DNA of 64,000 nt from Gnetum montanum (Eukaryota > Streptophyta > Gnetopsida > Gnetales > Gnetaceae), in NCBI GenBank assembly GCA_015680685.1, contig MNCI01036718.1, positions 62,826-126,825 of the forward strand, read 5' to 3'. Position numbers and translations under genes: made by a program. This document shows, piece after piece, positions 1 to 12,017 of this stretch. Numbering within the stretch: the first letter of the stretch is position 1; each line of letters begins with the position of its first letter. The notes beneath the pieces were generated by a model. The model had not been told where the DNA came from and ran no database searches. It saw only the letters and a program-made list of their open reading frames with translations.

Positions 1-705
1 AAAGTTGCTGATGCTGGTAATTCTCTGCCATTTTCTGAAACTTTTCTGGAATTTTTCCTGAAACTTCGATGAATAGTGTTCGCGCGATGAACAGTGTTCG
101 AGCATAGGATGAACAGTGTTTGAGCGTAGGATGAACAGTGTTTGAGCATAGGATGAACAGTGTTTGAGCGTAGGATGAATAGTGTTTCATGCTGTGAATA
201 GTGATTACGCAGCTTACGCGCTGCAGCGTAGGATGAATAGTGTTTGAGCGTATGATGAATAGTGTTTGAGCATGAGATGAATAGTGTTTGAGCGTGAGAT
301 GAATAGTGTTTGAGCATGAGATGAATAGTGTTTGAGCGTATGATGAACAGTGTTTGAGCGTGAGATGAATAGTGTTTGCGCGATGAATAGTTTTTTATGC
401 TGATGATTAGTGTTTTACGCATCTTACGCTCTGCAGCGTAATAAAATGTAGCTACAGTGTAATCAGCCGAAAACACCTCATTTAAGGCCCGAATCTTGAT
501 TTTCTGGAAGTTGCTGATGCTAAGGATCTTCTGCCATTTTTCTGAAACTTTCCTGGAATTTTTTGAAACTACGATGAATAGTGTTCGCGTGATGAATAGT
601 GTTTTACGCATCTTACGCTCTGCAGCGTAATAAAATGTAGCCACAGCGTAATCAGCCAAAAACAACTCATTTAAGGCCTGAATCTTGATTTTCTGAAGGC
701 TGGGA
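1..705. repeat. Higher-order tandem repeat with internal 22-bp minisatellite
   Basis: Two related units lie head to tail. The opening (1-95, with ttgctgatgct, ctgccatttt and gaaacttt words) recurs at 501-600, and the block 418-522 (tacgctctgcagcgtaa, aaaatgtagc, catttaagg) recurs at 608-700. Between about 66 and 412 the first unit holds a run of roughly fifteen degenerate 21-23 bp repeats of the form gatgaatagtgtttgagcgt, alternating aac/aat and gcgt/gcat variants. The second unit has only two copies of the short word, so the units differ in minisatellite length. No coding frame is supported. It is CpG-richer than the rest of the window and may be part of an unrecognised LTR or a satellite. 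Confidence 0.85.
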
Positions 706-1019
706 ACCGCTGGGGACCTTGGTGAAGGTCATGGGGGGTTCTTGTGCTTGATTTTGGCTTGTTTTGACTTAGTTTCAGGGCCCCAAATATTGGTGACGCT
801 AATCCTTACGCTGAGCAGCATAAACACAACGCGAGCACATTGTACTTAGCCAAAATTCCACTTTTTGACCTTAAAACTGATGATTCTTAACACCGACACT
901 TGTCATCGTGATCTGTGGGCTCCAGGAGAATCTTTCTTACTCCATGGTGGGCTGCTTGAAGTCGTTTCAGAGGCCCTGAAGTTGTTTGGAAGTGTTGCCA
1001 AAATTTTTATGGTGTTTCA
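706..1019. other. No gene seen; spacer between minisatellite and family-A LTR
   Basis: Mixed-composition sequence with one short open frame (865-1128) that runs on into the LTR and resembles no protein I recognise. The tract atggggggtt near 731 resembles a polypurine tract, but nothing else supports an element end there. Confidence 0.5.
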
Positions 1020-1957
1020 ACATGAGCCGCGATATCGCATCATCCCCTACGATGTCGCGTACGTGATATCGTGTTTCACCATCAAATCTATAAATAAGAG
1101 GTGGCACTCCCATTATTTTCCATCCTAGGCTTAAAGTAGCGAAACTCTGGTAGATTGATCACTCCAAAGATAGAATATTTTCCATGTGCATGCAATAGGA
1201 GTCCCCAAGCGAATGGATCTTTATTCAAGCAGCTTTGTACCTAAATGCAAGTTGTGTATGACAATAAAGACGAGCTTTGTGGATAAACCTTGTAGTGGAT
1301 GGAATAGGATTTTATTACTTTTTATTTATTACATGTTATTTCTTACTTGTTATTTATTACCTGCATTAGTGCGACATGAGTATGACTTGATTACGAGCAT
1401 TGATGAATGTGTACGGCTAATCAAGGAATCGGCTGCTCATTGTGATTAGATTCTCTTACCCTTATCTCCTAGAACACGGGATAAGTATGACTTGGTTACG
1501 AGCATTCAAGGATGTGTACGGATAGCCAAGGAATGGATGCTTATCATGTCTAGGCTAGTTAAGTGCCTCAGTATTACCACTTCGAGCACGTGCGTTATGT
1601 GTGGTGATCCCAGTAACGATTAGCATTGGGTAGCCACAGTTGCATCGTTCAGGATGTGTACGGTAAGTGGGAATGGATGCTGATGCTAGTTAATTTAGAC
1701 TTAGTTCATTAGTTAGATTTAGTTAGCTTTCTCAACCCTTCACCTCAATAGCATAGGAGAAAAACATTTAAAAGACTATAAAAATCATATACCTCGGACT
1801 TACTTAACCATACACCATGACAACTACAAGTAAGTCTAGGAAGACAATGAATGATTAACCCCAAGTGTTCCATGGGGCGTGTAGGCATTTAGTCTATGGA
1901 GTTCTACTGGATCGCTCGTGCTACACTCATTTCATATGGTTGAGTGTAGGGGTACCT
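1020..1957 (+). mobile_element. Family-A gypsy LTR, left copy of A1 (5' end truncated)
   Basis: From about 1020 the sequence matches the other family-A LTRs here: gatatcgc-type palindromes (1030-1070), TATA box tataaataag at 1089, the conserved block with gatagaatattttccatgtg, then the U5 region to the LTR end actcatca at 1957. The first tens of bases (tgatgag...) found in the other copies are absent, so the 5' end is truncated or rearranged. A degenerate primer binding site (ggtgccattgccaggga) follows at about 1960-1976. From 1847 on, this sequence also forms the outer part of the left arm of the 2-kb inverted repeat. Confidence 0.8.
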
Positions 1958-3897
1958 CACCACTCATCATTGGTGCCATTGCCAGGGACTAAGTGTTTGT
2001 GCCGATTCCTTGATTAGCCGTACACATTTGTCAATGCTCGTAATCAAGTCATACTCATGCCACACTAATGTAGGTAATAAATAACAGGTAAGAAATAACA
2101 TGTAATAGATAACAAGTAATAAAATCCTATTCCATGCATTGCAAGGTTTATCCACAAAGCTCGTCTTTATTGTCGTACACAACTTGCGTTTAGGTACAAA
2201 GCTGCTCGAATAAAGATTCGTTCACTTAGGGACTCCTACTGCAGGCACATGGAAAATATTCTATCTCTAGAATGATCAATCTAAAAAATTTTTCCTATTT
2301 TAATCCTAGGATGGGAAATAAGGGAATTGCTGCCTCTTATTTATAGATTTGGCGATGGACTGTGATACTGCGTATGCGACATTGCAGGGGACGACGCGAT
2401 ATCGCAGCGGCCGTGATATCACTGCTCATGCGAATCACATCTCATCATACCCCCATGACTGAATGAAAACTCGTCCTCGAGTTCCTTACAATAATATCGG
2501 GAAGGTATGAAATTACTAAGGGGAATGGAACTAATGGGATGACATGTGAACGAATCATCATTACAAGACTTGACAAAACTAGTGTTCATGAAAACAACGG
2601 TGAACACCTTATTACAATGACATCAGACCTCATTTGGCAGCTGAGAAAGAGAGAGAGAGAGAAAGAACTGTTGCTGCTACCAATGCCAAGACTGCACCTT
2701 TCGTTGTCCATCTGTAAGCTCACCATTGATCTTGCTCCTTGCATAGTTGCTTCAACGCTGCTCCATTCCAAGTGTTTGCTCCAAATCTAATTCGTTGTTT
2801 GTATGATCACCATCTGCACATACAACACAATCATATATTAGCAAGGGTAAATGAATCATCATGTAATTAATACCTTGCTTTGGTGTAGTTCATTGGCTAG
2901 GTTGTGGTATGGATAATATGGATCTGGGGATATATTAATGATGACTACCGAAGGTGTAGGGGTTAGGAAGAAAATAAAAAATGTCAGGGCTAGGAGAAAA
3001 TCGAAAAAATTGGGCCCCATACCCCCATGACTAATCGCGAACCTCCGGTAGCATTAGAATGGAGAAGGAAAAGGAGTAAGAAAGATAGATAAAAAGGGAC
3101 AACTGAAAAAATCAGTGGAATGGATGTCAAGATGGGAATGAACAAAATAAAATTAATTGCAAAATAGGAGTGTCAGTGGGTCCTCCCCAAAGTAGGCTCA
3201 TTCCCTTAATGCCCTAACAAACCCACATTCAAAGAGTCCATAGGCTCCGAGAATGTCATTTGGAACAAGAGTTAAAGTCTTAACCATAAGCGTTTACCAA
3301 GAAGAAAACAATGCATCAACCAAAATATATACACTAATGATACAACTGGTAATGAGGTGAACAATGGAGAGAAGGATGAAGAGAAGAAAATGGAATGGAA
3401 TCCCAAGAACAAGGTGGTGTACAGCCCCTTGTGTGTTTTATGATTAATGTGACTTGGCAAGTCCCATTCCAACTCTGGCCTCAAACCAACCACATCCAGT
3501 GACTTCGCATCAATGCATTCGGCTAAACCATCCACTTGGATAACAAGAATGCCTTTCTCAAGAGTCACCACCATTCTGATGAAACAAATGAGAGAATGGG
3601 AAGCGAGAAGGGCCTTAGGTAGAGGGAACACTATTGGTTCCATAACCAATTCTTGTAGCCCAAGTTTTATTTCGTCTAAGGGGTGTGCTTTGAATTCTCA
3701 CTTTTTTTTTTGTTTTGTGTTTTTATGTGTAAGAACCACACCATGCAAAGACTTCTTATTTTTATTTTCTCAGCTTTCGATAATTGGATAACATCAAAAT
3801 GGCAAGAAAAACTCAAAAAGAAAACATCCAAGCACCCAAGAGAACGGCCAACACAAAAGCATCAAGTTCCCTTGAAGTCACACCCTTTTCAATCCTT

Positions 3898-4201
3898 TAT
3901 TACATGTTATTTCTTACCTGTTATTTATTACCTACATTAGTGTGGCATGAGTATGACTTGATTACGAGCATTGACAAATGTGTACGGCTAATCAAGGAAT
4001 CGGCTGCTCATAGCGATTAGATTCTCTCACCCTTATCTCCTAGAATGCAGGATAAGTACAACTTGGTTACAAGCATTCAAGGATGTGTACGGATAGCCAA
4101 GGAACGGATTCTTATCACGTCTAGGCTAGTTAAGTGCATCAGTATGACCACTTCGAGCACGTGCGTTACGTGTGGGTATTTCTCAAACTAAGGAAGGACT
4201 C
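3898..4201 (+). mobile_element. Family-A LTR fragment forming the palindrome spacer
   Basis: This 304-bp segment matches the U5 part of the family-A LTR (compare 1327-1600). It runs from attacatgttatttctt to the gcacgtgcgttacgtg block and then switches abruptly at about 4175 to the family-A internal word gtatttctcaaacta, which also occurs at 35455. Both joins are abrupt and do not match the LTR order of the intact copy A3. Confidence 0.75.
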
Positions 4202-5648
4202 AAGGATTGAAAAGGGTGTGACTTCAAGGGAACTTGATGCTTTTGTGTTGGCCGTTCTCTTGGGTGCTTGGATGTTTTCTTTTTGAGTTTTTCTTGCCAT
4301 TTTGATGTTATCCAATTATCGAAAGCTGAGAAAATAAAAATAAGAAGTCTTTGCATGGTGTGGTTCTTACACATAAAAACACAAAACAAAAAAAAAGTGA
4401 GAATTCAAAGCACACCCCTTAGACGAAATAAAACTTGGGCTACAAGAATTGGTTATGGAACCAATAGTGTTCCCTCTACCTAAGGCCCTTCTCGCTTCCC
4501 ATTCTCTCATTTGTTTCGTCAGAATGGTGGTGACTCTTGAGAAAGGCATTCTTGTTATCCAAGTGGATGGTTTAGCCGAATGCATTGATGCGAAGTCACT
4601 GGATGTGGTTGGTTTGAGGCCGAAGTTGGAATGGGACTTGCCAAGTCACATTAATCATAAAACACACAAGGGGCTGTACACCACCTTGTTCTTGGGATTC
4701 CATTCCATTTTCTTCTCTTCATCCTTCTCTCCATTGTTCACCTCATTGCCAGTTGTATCATTAGTGTATATATTTTGGTTGATGCATTGTTTTCTTCTTG
4801 GTAAACGCTTATGGTTAAGACTTTAACTCTTGTTCCAAATGACATTCTCGGAGCCTATGGACTCTTTGAATGTGGGTTTGTTAGGGCATTAAGGGAATGA
4901 GCCTACTTTGGGGAGGACCCACTGACACTCCTATTTTGCAATTAATTTTATTTTGTTCATTCCCATCTTGACATCCATTCCACTGATTTTTTCAGTTGTC
5001 CCTTTTTATCTATCTTTCTTACTCCTTTTCCTTCTCCATTCTAATGCTACCGGAGGTTCGCGATTAGTCATGGGGGTATGGGGCCCAATTTTTTCGATTT
5101 TCTCCTAGCCCTGACATTTTTTATTTTCTTCCTAACCCCTACACCTTCGGTAGTCATCATTAATATATCCCCAGATCCATATTATCCATACCACAACCTA
5201 GCCAATGAACTACACCGAAGCAAGGTATTAATTACATGATGATTCATTTACCCTTGCTAATATATGATTGTGTTGTATGTGCAGATGGTGATCATACAAA
5301 CAACGAATTAGATCTAGAGCAAACACTTGGAATGGAGCAGCGTTGAAGCAGCTATGCAAGGAGCAAGATCAATGGTGAGCTTACAGATGGACAACGAAAG
5401 GTGCAGTCTTGGCATTGGTAGCAGCAACAGTTCTTTCTCTCTCTCTCTTTCTCAACTGCCAAATGAGGTCTGATGTCATTGTAATAAGGTGTTCACCGTT
5501 GTTTTCATGAACACTAGTTTTGTCAAGTCTTGTAATGATGATTCGTTCACATGTCATCCCATTAGTTCCATTCCCCTTAGTAATTTCATACCTTCCCGAT
5601 ATTATTGTAAGGAACTCGAGGACGAGTTTTCATTCAGTCATGGGGGTA
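4202..5648 (+). mobile_element. Family-A 3' internal region ending in a polypurine tract (A1)
   Basis: Non-pol 3' internal sequence of family A, present here in plus orientation, mirrored at about 2449-3897, again at 35455-36954 (A3) and in degraded minus form at 12018-13480 (A2). It contains an open 125-codon frame (4449-4826) and shorter frames that are only partly kept in the other copies, so coding function is not supported. The block ends with catgggggta, a polypurine tract directly before the LTR start at 5649. The region may correspond to the env-like or untranslated tail known in Athila-type elements, but I see no diagnostic signal peptide plus transmembrane pair. Confidence 0.7.
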
Positions 5649-6100
5649 CGATGAGATGTGATTCGCATGAGCAGTGATATCACGGCCGCTGCGATATCGC
5701 GTCGTCCCCTGCAATGTCGCATACGCAGTATCACAGTCCATCGCCAAATCTATAAATAAGAGGCAGCAATTCCCTTATTTCCCATCCTAGGATTAAAATA
5801 GGAAAAATTTTTTAGATTGATCATTCTAGAGATAGAATATTTTCCATGTGCCTGCAGTAGGAGTCCCTAAGTGAACGAATCTTTATTCGAGCAGCTTTGT
5901 ACCTAAACGCAAGTTGTGTACGACAATAAAGACGAGCTTTGTGGATAAACCTTGCAATGCATGGAATAGGATTTTATTACTTGTTATCTATTACATGTTA
6001 TTTCTTACCTGTTATTTATTACCTACATTAGTGTGGCATGAGTATGACTTGATTACGAGCATTGACAAATGTGTACGGCTAATCAAGGAATCGGCACAAA
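5649..6100 (+). mobile_element. Family-A LTR, right copy of A1, first part
   Basis: Starts with gatgagatgtgattcgc after the polypurine tract. It has the palindrome array (5670-5735), the TATA box at 5751 and the conserved post-TATA block, and runs to about 6097, where it switches into the reverse complement of LTR end plus primer binding site (6101-6249). The first base of the LTR is c here but t in the mirrored left arm. Confidence 0.8.
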
Positions 6101-6249
6101 CACTTAGTCCCTGGCAATGGCACCAATGATGAGTGGTGAGGTACCCCTACACTCAACCATATGAAATGAGTGTAGCACGAGCGATCCAGTAGAACTCCAT
6201 AGACTAAATGCCTACACGCCCCATGGAACACTTGGGGTTAATCATTCAT

Positions 6250-6250
6250 N
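6250..6250. other. Single ambiguous base (N), likely assembly join
   Basis: The only N in the window. It falls exactly at the outer end of the right palindrome arm, and the sequences on either side do not continue one another within the LTR. It is probably a gap or contig join. Confidence 0.8.
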
Positions 6251-6570
6251 TAGGGTGTCTACGGTAAGTGGGAACGGATGTTGATGCTAGTTAATTTAGA
6301 CTTAGTTCATTAGTTAGATTTAGTTAGCTTTCTCAACCCTTCACCTCAATAGCATAGGAGAAAAATATTTAAAAGACTATAAAAATCATATACCTCAGAC
6401 TTACTTAACCATACACCGTGACAACTACAAGTAAGTCTGGGAAGACAACGAATGATTAACCCCAAGTGTTCCATGGGGAGTGTAGGCATTTAGTCTATGG
6501 AGTTCAACTGGATCGTGTGTGCTACACTTGTTTCGTATGGTTGAGTGTAGGGGTACCTCGCCACTCATCA
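6251..6570 (+). mobile_element. Family-A LTR, right copy of A1, last part
   Basis: Matches LTR positions 1650-1957 with scattered substitutions and ends with ccactcatca at 6570. The following bases (agggg) have no counterpart at about 1015, so no target-site duplication can be assigned to A1. Confidence 0.75.
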
Positions 6571-8455
6571 AGGGGTGAACTCACATTTGATGTTGATATC
6601 TCATTGGTTGTTGGGAATCCATTGGTCTGTCATTGATGAGATTTGTAAGGGTAATGAGGGTAAGAGCCTACTATAGGAAGGATTCACTTGTGAATTTGTT
6701 GTAGCTTAGCATAATGAGTAAGTAAGCTTGATGCTTACTTTCCTATGTGATCATAGTGGCTACATTACATAAAGCACTTGATTAGTCTTATGCTTGAGTA
6801 GTGATGAATCTTTTAATGTTAATGATCAACTAGGAAATTTTTTCCTTATTCATATTTAATTGCCTATTTAATTTATAGCTTTAAATTTTAATATTTATTT
6901 AAAATTTATTATAGCTTTTAAAATTTATTTTTCTATTTTATTTATTATTGATTTTTAAGTTTATAATAAAAAATGAACACATGTGCTACCATACTATGTG
7001 TGGTAGTACACATAGTTCATTATCATACTTGGTGTGGCAATGCATTTAAAGGTGCATTGCCATTTTTATTAATGCGTTTTTTTGAATAACAATAAAAATA
7101 ATGAAAAATTAAGAAATGACAATAATAAATAGAAAATTTAATAATAATAATATTGATATTATTTTTATTAAAAATAATATATACATATACATACTAATAT
7201 ATATATAATATTATTAAAAATACAATAATAACTATAAATAATAATAAATAAATAAAATAATTTTATTTTCCCTCTATTCTCTCCGTGTTTTTGGCATTTT
7301 CTTTTTTTCTATGTTTCTATTTAGTTTTTAGCTATTTTACTTTGGTTTTTGGTTGTTTTCTCTTGGTTTTTTTTCATTTTCTTAAGATTTTCAACATTTT
7401 TCATCATTTTCTTTAGGTTTTTTCTCTATTTTTCTCATTTTTTATTGATGCTTGCCCAAGGAAAAAATATTTTTATTATTTTTTAGCATCGACCAACATT
7501 TAAAGCTAAATATCATGGTATATTTTGTTGTTGTACCTTTGTTACTAGTGGTAGCATGTATTTTCCTTGTTTGAGTGATGTGTCTCATACCTCAATCATG
7601 GGGAGGGATAAACTAGGTATGATTTTTGACAATTTTTCCTATCACATTTTCCCTAACCACATGTGTTGGAATCTTGTTTGTGATAATGTTTCACATGTTA
7701 TCCTTGGATTTTATATTTTTTGTTGTTGCTTTTGACATGTTTTATGATGGAGGTATAGAATCTTGGGAAATTTACATGATTTTTAACACTTTTCACATAG
7801 AATTAGGTTCCAAAAATTATGTCTCATGCATTGAGGGCCATAAATACATGAACTCAAGGAATCTCAAGCCTCCATGTTGAATTGACTAAAAGATAAGAAC
7901 CATTTAAACCATTGGTTGAAACTGATTGGACTAAACCTTCTTAACTAAGAAGATCTAGAAGTCATCAATATTTTTCCAAAGTACCAAGTTGGAAACATGC
8001 ATAATAATAGCCACTAGAAATGAAGCTAAATGATTCATGGGTATATCCCATTAATTTAGAGGATTTCTAAGAGGTGGAACTTTTGCAAAATGAGCTCATG
8101 TAAAAAAGATGGTGCTATGAGTAGTGTAAACAAGAGAGCAAGAAATTATGTTGAGTGCTACTGCATGAGAGAGGAAGGATGCAAGACCAATGTAGGATTC
8201 TTTAAGTGAGGATTAAGATCTTAGAAGAGGAATTCTAGAGTTTTCTCTCATGCTTTTAGTATACATCAAGCATGTTAGGAGTTACTTCACCACTGCCACC
8301 ACCTCTTTGTGCTTCTTTTTGAGGTGACAAGTTTATTTTATGTCTTGTATCATATCTTATTATAACTACTCCATGTAAAACATACATTAACTTATTGCTA
8401 GTATCATTTTTATATTTGTAAGATAAGGGATTAGCCTAATTTAATCATCAAGGAA
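6571..8455. other. AT-rich relic sequence, no gene recognised
   Basis: 6640-6700 keeps a weak match to the family-A internal word pattern (gggaatgagcctacttt followed by gaaggaccca, as at 4890), so this is a degraded internal fragment. 7100-7260 is almost pure A/T; 7262-7450 is pyrimidine-rich. A short frame at 7626-7880 is hydrophobic but matches nothing I know. 8415-8455 is shared with 29793-29833 and probably belongs to the 3' internal end of family B. Confidence 0.5.
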
Positions 8456-9733
8456 TGATGAGTCATCTAGTGGCAATTTTGTATCTTTATGTAAGCTCAA
8501 ATGCATGGAATTATTTGTGGATGCTTAAACCTATAGTATGATGATGTATATTTTGAACATTGTCTCACTTGGTGTGTTGCCATACTTTGCATGTTACCTT
8601 AGTTGGTATGCTATTACATGTAGTATGACATCACACATGGTACATTATTGCACTTAGTAAGATGCTATACTTTGTGTGTTACCTTACTTGATGAGTTGTT
8701 GCACCTAGTGCAATGTTGAACATGATAAGTAGCTACATGTGATGTGCTACTATACCTAGTGCTCTACCACACTTTTCATGTTTTCTTACTTAATGATTTT
8801 CCATACTTAGTGTAACACTACATGTAATGTGTTCTCATACTTGGTGTGGCTCTACATCACTTTAGCTACAAATCCAAAAAAAATATAAATACTTAAAGAG
8901 TATAGATGAAAAGTGATATTAATTTAACCATTTTTCATTTCCATTTTGTGGGTAAGACATTCTCCTCCTCTCATGGGTAAGGGTGCAATTTATTTTTCTT
9001 TGTATTTTGAAGTCATCACTTCACCATGCAGTGAGACTTTATCAGAGTACTACCATGCTTTTGTAGCCCAAAATTATTTAGTTGATGTAGAGTTAAGTAT
9101 TTGCATGATGAATAAAGCTTAATTTGATTTCCATAAATTTTTTAATGTTACATTATTAAATCTTGATAATGATATATCATTAATGAATTTATTTATTAAA
9201 TTTAGAATTATAATTAAATTAATTACCTTAAATTTAGCTTAGTTTTGTAGTGCTTGCAACAATTTTGCCTTGCTAAAGGAGGTCATACATGTGTGGAATG
9301 GTTTTGGGCCATCAAGGATGTGACAAAGGAGATTTTATCACTTTCATGTATTAGTGTTGCACCTATCTCATAAGTGATTATGAAATAGTTTGCATGTGTA
9401 CAAGATTTCCATGTTGCACTTGTTCCATAAGTGATTGTGACGTGAAGGTATGTTTTATTTCCTTTTCATGTGTGAATGTTGTACTATCTCATAAGGAATT
9501 GCAATTTTTTTTATTTATTATTTATTTTTTATATTTATAAAATACATAAAAATTATAAAATCATAAAAATATTATCTCCTTATGATAACAACATGGGTTT
9601 TTTCATTTGTGTTATATATACTATAGCATGTTATTTATTGAATGCAATGATATACAAAATTAAACTTTACAATTCACATTGCCATTGTCTTTGTTATTCA
9701 TGACTAGTTTACTACACGTACCATTGATATATC
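8456..9733 (+). mobile_element. Family-B LTR, copy B1
   Basis: Roughly 1.3 kb, collinear with 29834-30667 plus 37771-37976. Shared landmarks are the start tgatgag/tcatgag, a tc-rich stretch of short 'cacttggtgtg' words (8565-8850), the TATA box ataaatactt (8885 and 30073), the run taatgaatttatttattaaat, repeated 'ttgcacctatctcataag' words, and the end near gatatatca. It begins with TG and ends with CA. No primer binding site follows, so it is a 3' LTR or a solo LTR. No protein-coding content was seen. Confidence 0.75.
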
Positions 9734-11144
9734 ACTTAGGACCTCAACTAAGGGGGCTTCCATCACATATATTTTATAAAGCCTTTCCTTTAATCTTCTC
9801 ACAAGTTCTTTAGGTTTCAAATTAAACTCTTGAATTTGAATGTTTCATTTTTGAAGCCACTTTTTCATTCATGAAATTATCATTTCTCTTAACTAGCATA
9901 AAATTTTTTTAAGAATTTTCCAACCTAATAAGCATCAATTGATAAATTTGGATAAATTAATGAAGATATTTATTTTGTATAAGTAGTATATTTACTTCTA
10001 CTGATATAATATCATATAAAGTTTGAATCTTCACCTTATGTTATTAGAAAAAGAATTCATTTTAAACATATTCAAATCATCACCATTGTATTATTGGTAG
10101 TTCTTGTTCCTAATTTTTAGATTTATGTAACAAAATTGATTGGAAAAGTTGATGGTACATTTTATTTAAGATGATCTTTATGTTCAAATATGTTCTTGTG
10201 CACACTTATTATGTATAATGTATATTCTTATTACAAAATATTATATACCTTCTTTGGAATCTAAAATTTATGTTGATAGAATTTTTCTAATACAAAACTG
10301 AAAGTTTGAAAAGTAATATAGGTTCATGCAAACATCAAATTTCACCATTTAAGTGAATGTTTGATTAATTCTTAAAGCATGTAGGATATAGTTGAAGAAA
10401 TAGAAATGTTATAGAAATTGAAATAAAATGTTATACACACTTAAAATATATTCCAATGAAATAACAATAGAAGAAAAAAAAAATTACTAAAGACATTGTT
10501 GGAAGTTATGTTTTGAAAACGATATTATGTGGAAGAGGTTCTAACAAAGGTTTGTAGTTCTTGTCATGATAATTATAACTACTACTTTTAGTAACAAAAT
10601 AATTTAATTAATGGATCTTTGGCTTATTAGATATGATTATGGAAGTAATAATAACAAATGTTTTGATGGATCAAAGTAGTAATTGCAATTGTAGCATGAT
10701 TTTTAATAAAAATTGTTAACCTAAGGCATAAAATTAGAAGAAAAATGCATCATAGGTATAATTATAAATTTCAACAATGATTTTGGAGAAATTTAAGAGT
10801 GTAATTTTTACATTATTTTTTCACTATAAAATATCTTAGAAATGGCGAATTAAACCAACATGAAAAAAGAGGTTGCCTAAAGAAAAATATTTTCGAGGTT
10901 TCATAAGGAAATATTGATAATTACAATTATTTACTTATGTCCACTAAGATGCATTGGATCTATCAAACTAGTTTTAGAATTCCTTTTATTGAAGTTTTTT
11001 TTATAACTTATTGCTACCTAGTAAAGTAGAACTCCAAAAAAATATAAATAATAAGAAAAGAAATTCAAATTACATCACATGATTGATACTAAGTAGAAAA
11101 TATAAAAAAAATTCTAATTTTAAGAATGTATACTCAAGTACGTC
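9734..11144. other. AT-rich sequence without recognised genes
   Basis: Low-complexity AT-rich DNA. I find no conserved retroelement domain on either strand, no RNA gene and no repeat shared with other parts of the window. The bases acgtc at 11140-11144 would be one side of the A2 target site, but its partner is not found. Confidence 0.5.
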
Positions 11145-12017
11145 TGATGAGTAGCGAGGTACTCCTATGCCCAATCATACAAATCACAAGCATTCATGCA
11201 CAATTTGGTTGAATTCCATAGACCTTAAGTTCCTAAATACACTGGTTCTAGGATGTGAAATCTAATCGTGGCAATCACTGTATTCCCAACTACACTTGCG
11301 GAGCTTAGTTGTATGGTTAAGTGTAATTGAGGCACATGATTTTTATCATTTTATATTTTATTTATCTACGACTAACAACAACTTGAAATTTAATTTATGA
11401 AGAAATTTAACTAATCTAATTGCTAATTAATAACTAACTATCCTAACATAAGTATCTAGTCCCACTTTTCATGCACATCATAAACATGTATAACATTGTT
11501 GGGATACCAAATATTAAGTGTTGTTGGGATTACCAAGCATCATGCGCATGCTCGAAGTGGTCATACTTGTGTGCTTAATTAACTACTACTTAATCTAGCC
11601 AACTTACTTTAGCTTAATTACTTGGAAGTAATAAATGAAATTTCACAAAAAATTACATGCATGAATAAAATGTTTAAGGTAGCCAAGGTGCTGCAAAGTT
11701 TGATCTAAAAGTTAATCTTTATTTCCACACACATTTGCTATGCTCAGGTACAAGAGTGTTCAAATAAATTTTTGTACACTCAATGACTCCTACTGTAGGC
11801 ACTTTGGAAAATATTCTAATTATGGAGAAAAGAAACTATAAGAGCTCTGTTATGCTATAACAAAACTTATAACCAAACCATATGCCCAAATGCTATATTT
11901 ATAGGCTGTCACACATCTTGCAATATTGGATATCTAACATCACCTCTTGGGTTGTGATACTAGGTATATGATATTAGAGCTCCAATATATTGGAGCTAGA
12001 TAAAATATGGTTCATGA
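11145..12017 (-). mobile_element. Family-A LTR, 3' LTR of the minus-strand element A2
   Basis: Reverse complement of the family-A LTR: the end actcatca maps to 11145 and the start (tcatga, for tgatga) to 12017. A minus-strand TATA box tataaata lies at 11896-11903. The polypurine tract cgtgggggta follows at 12018-12027 on the minus strand. It is much more diverged than A1 or A3; most gatatcgc palindromes have decayed, consistent with an old insertion. Length 873 bp, close to the 860 bp of the A3 5' LTR. Confidence 0.85.

Larger units (their letters stand above)
1847..6249. repeat. 2.05-kb inverted repeat (palindrome) with 304-bp spacer
   Basis: Left arm 1847-3897 and right arm 4202-6249 are near-identical reverse complements; matched positions sum to 8096-8099 along the whole length, the small drift coming from one homopolymer. 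Differences are few (for example tctggcc at 3473-3479 against its mirror at 4619-4625). Each arm holds a fragment of LTR end plus primer binding site, an inverted LTR piece and about 1.45 kb of family-A 3' internal sequence. The spacer 3898-4201 is another LTR piece in plus orientation. The right arm ends exactly at the single N, and the sequence after the N resumes the LTR at about the point reached at 1650. Misassembly and a genuine inverted duplication are both possible. Confidence 0.9.

Noticed and set aside
66-412. CRISPR-like array
   Set aside because: The repeats are contiguous without unique spacers and the context is a plant genome.
1186-1449. Recurring 71-87 codon frame in family-A LTRs (also at 1967-2182, 3784-4020, 5914-6129)
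   Set aside because: It lies in the U5 part of the LTR, recurs only because the LTR is repeated, and is not kept in A2 or A3.
3272-4826. 125-codon frame mirrored at 3272-3649 and 4449-4826
   Set aside because: The two are the same sequence in the palindrome arms. The homologous A3 region has a different frame and end, so coding use is not supported.
7626-7880. Hydrophobic 84-codon frame as a possible env or membrane protein
   Set aside because: It is AT-rich, isolated, not conserved elsewhere in the window and has no supporting motif.
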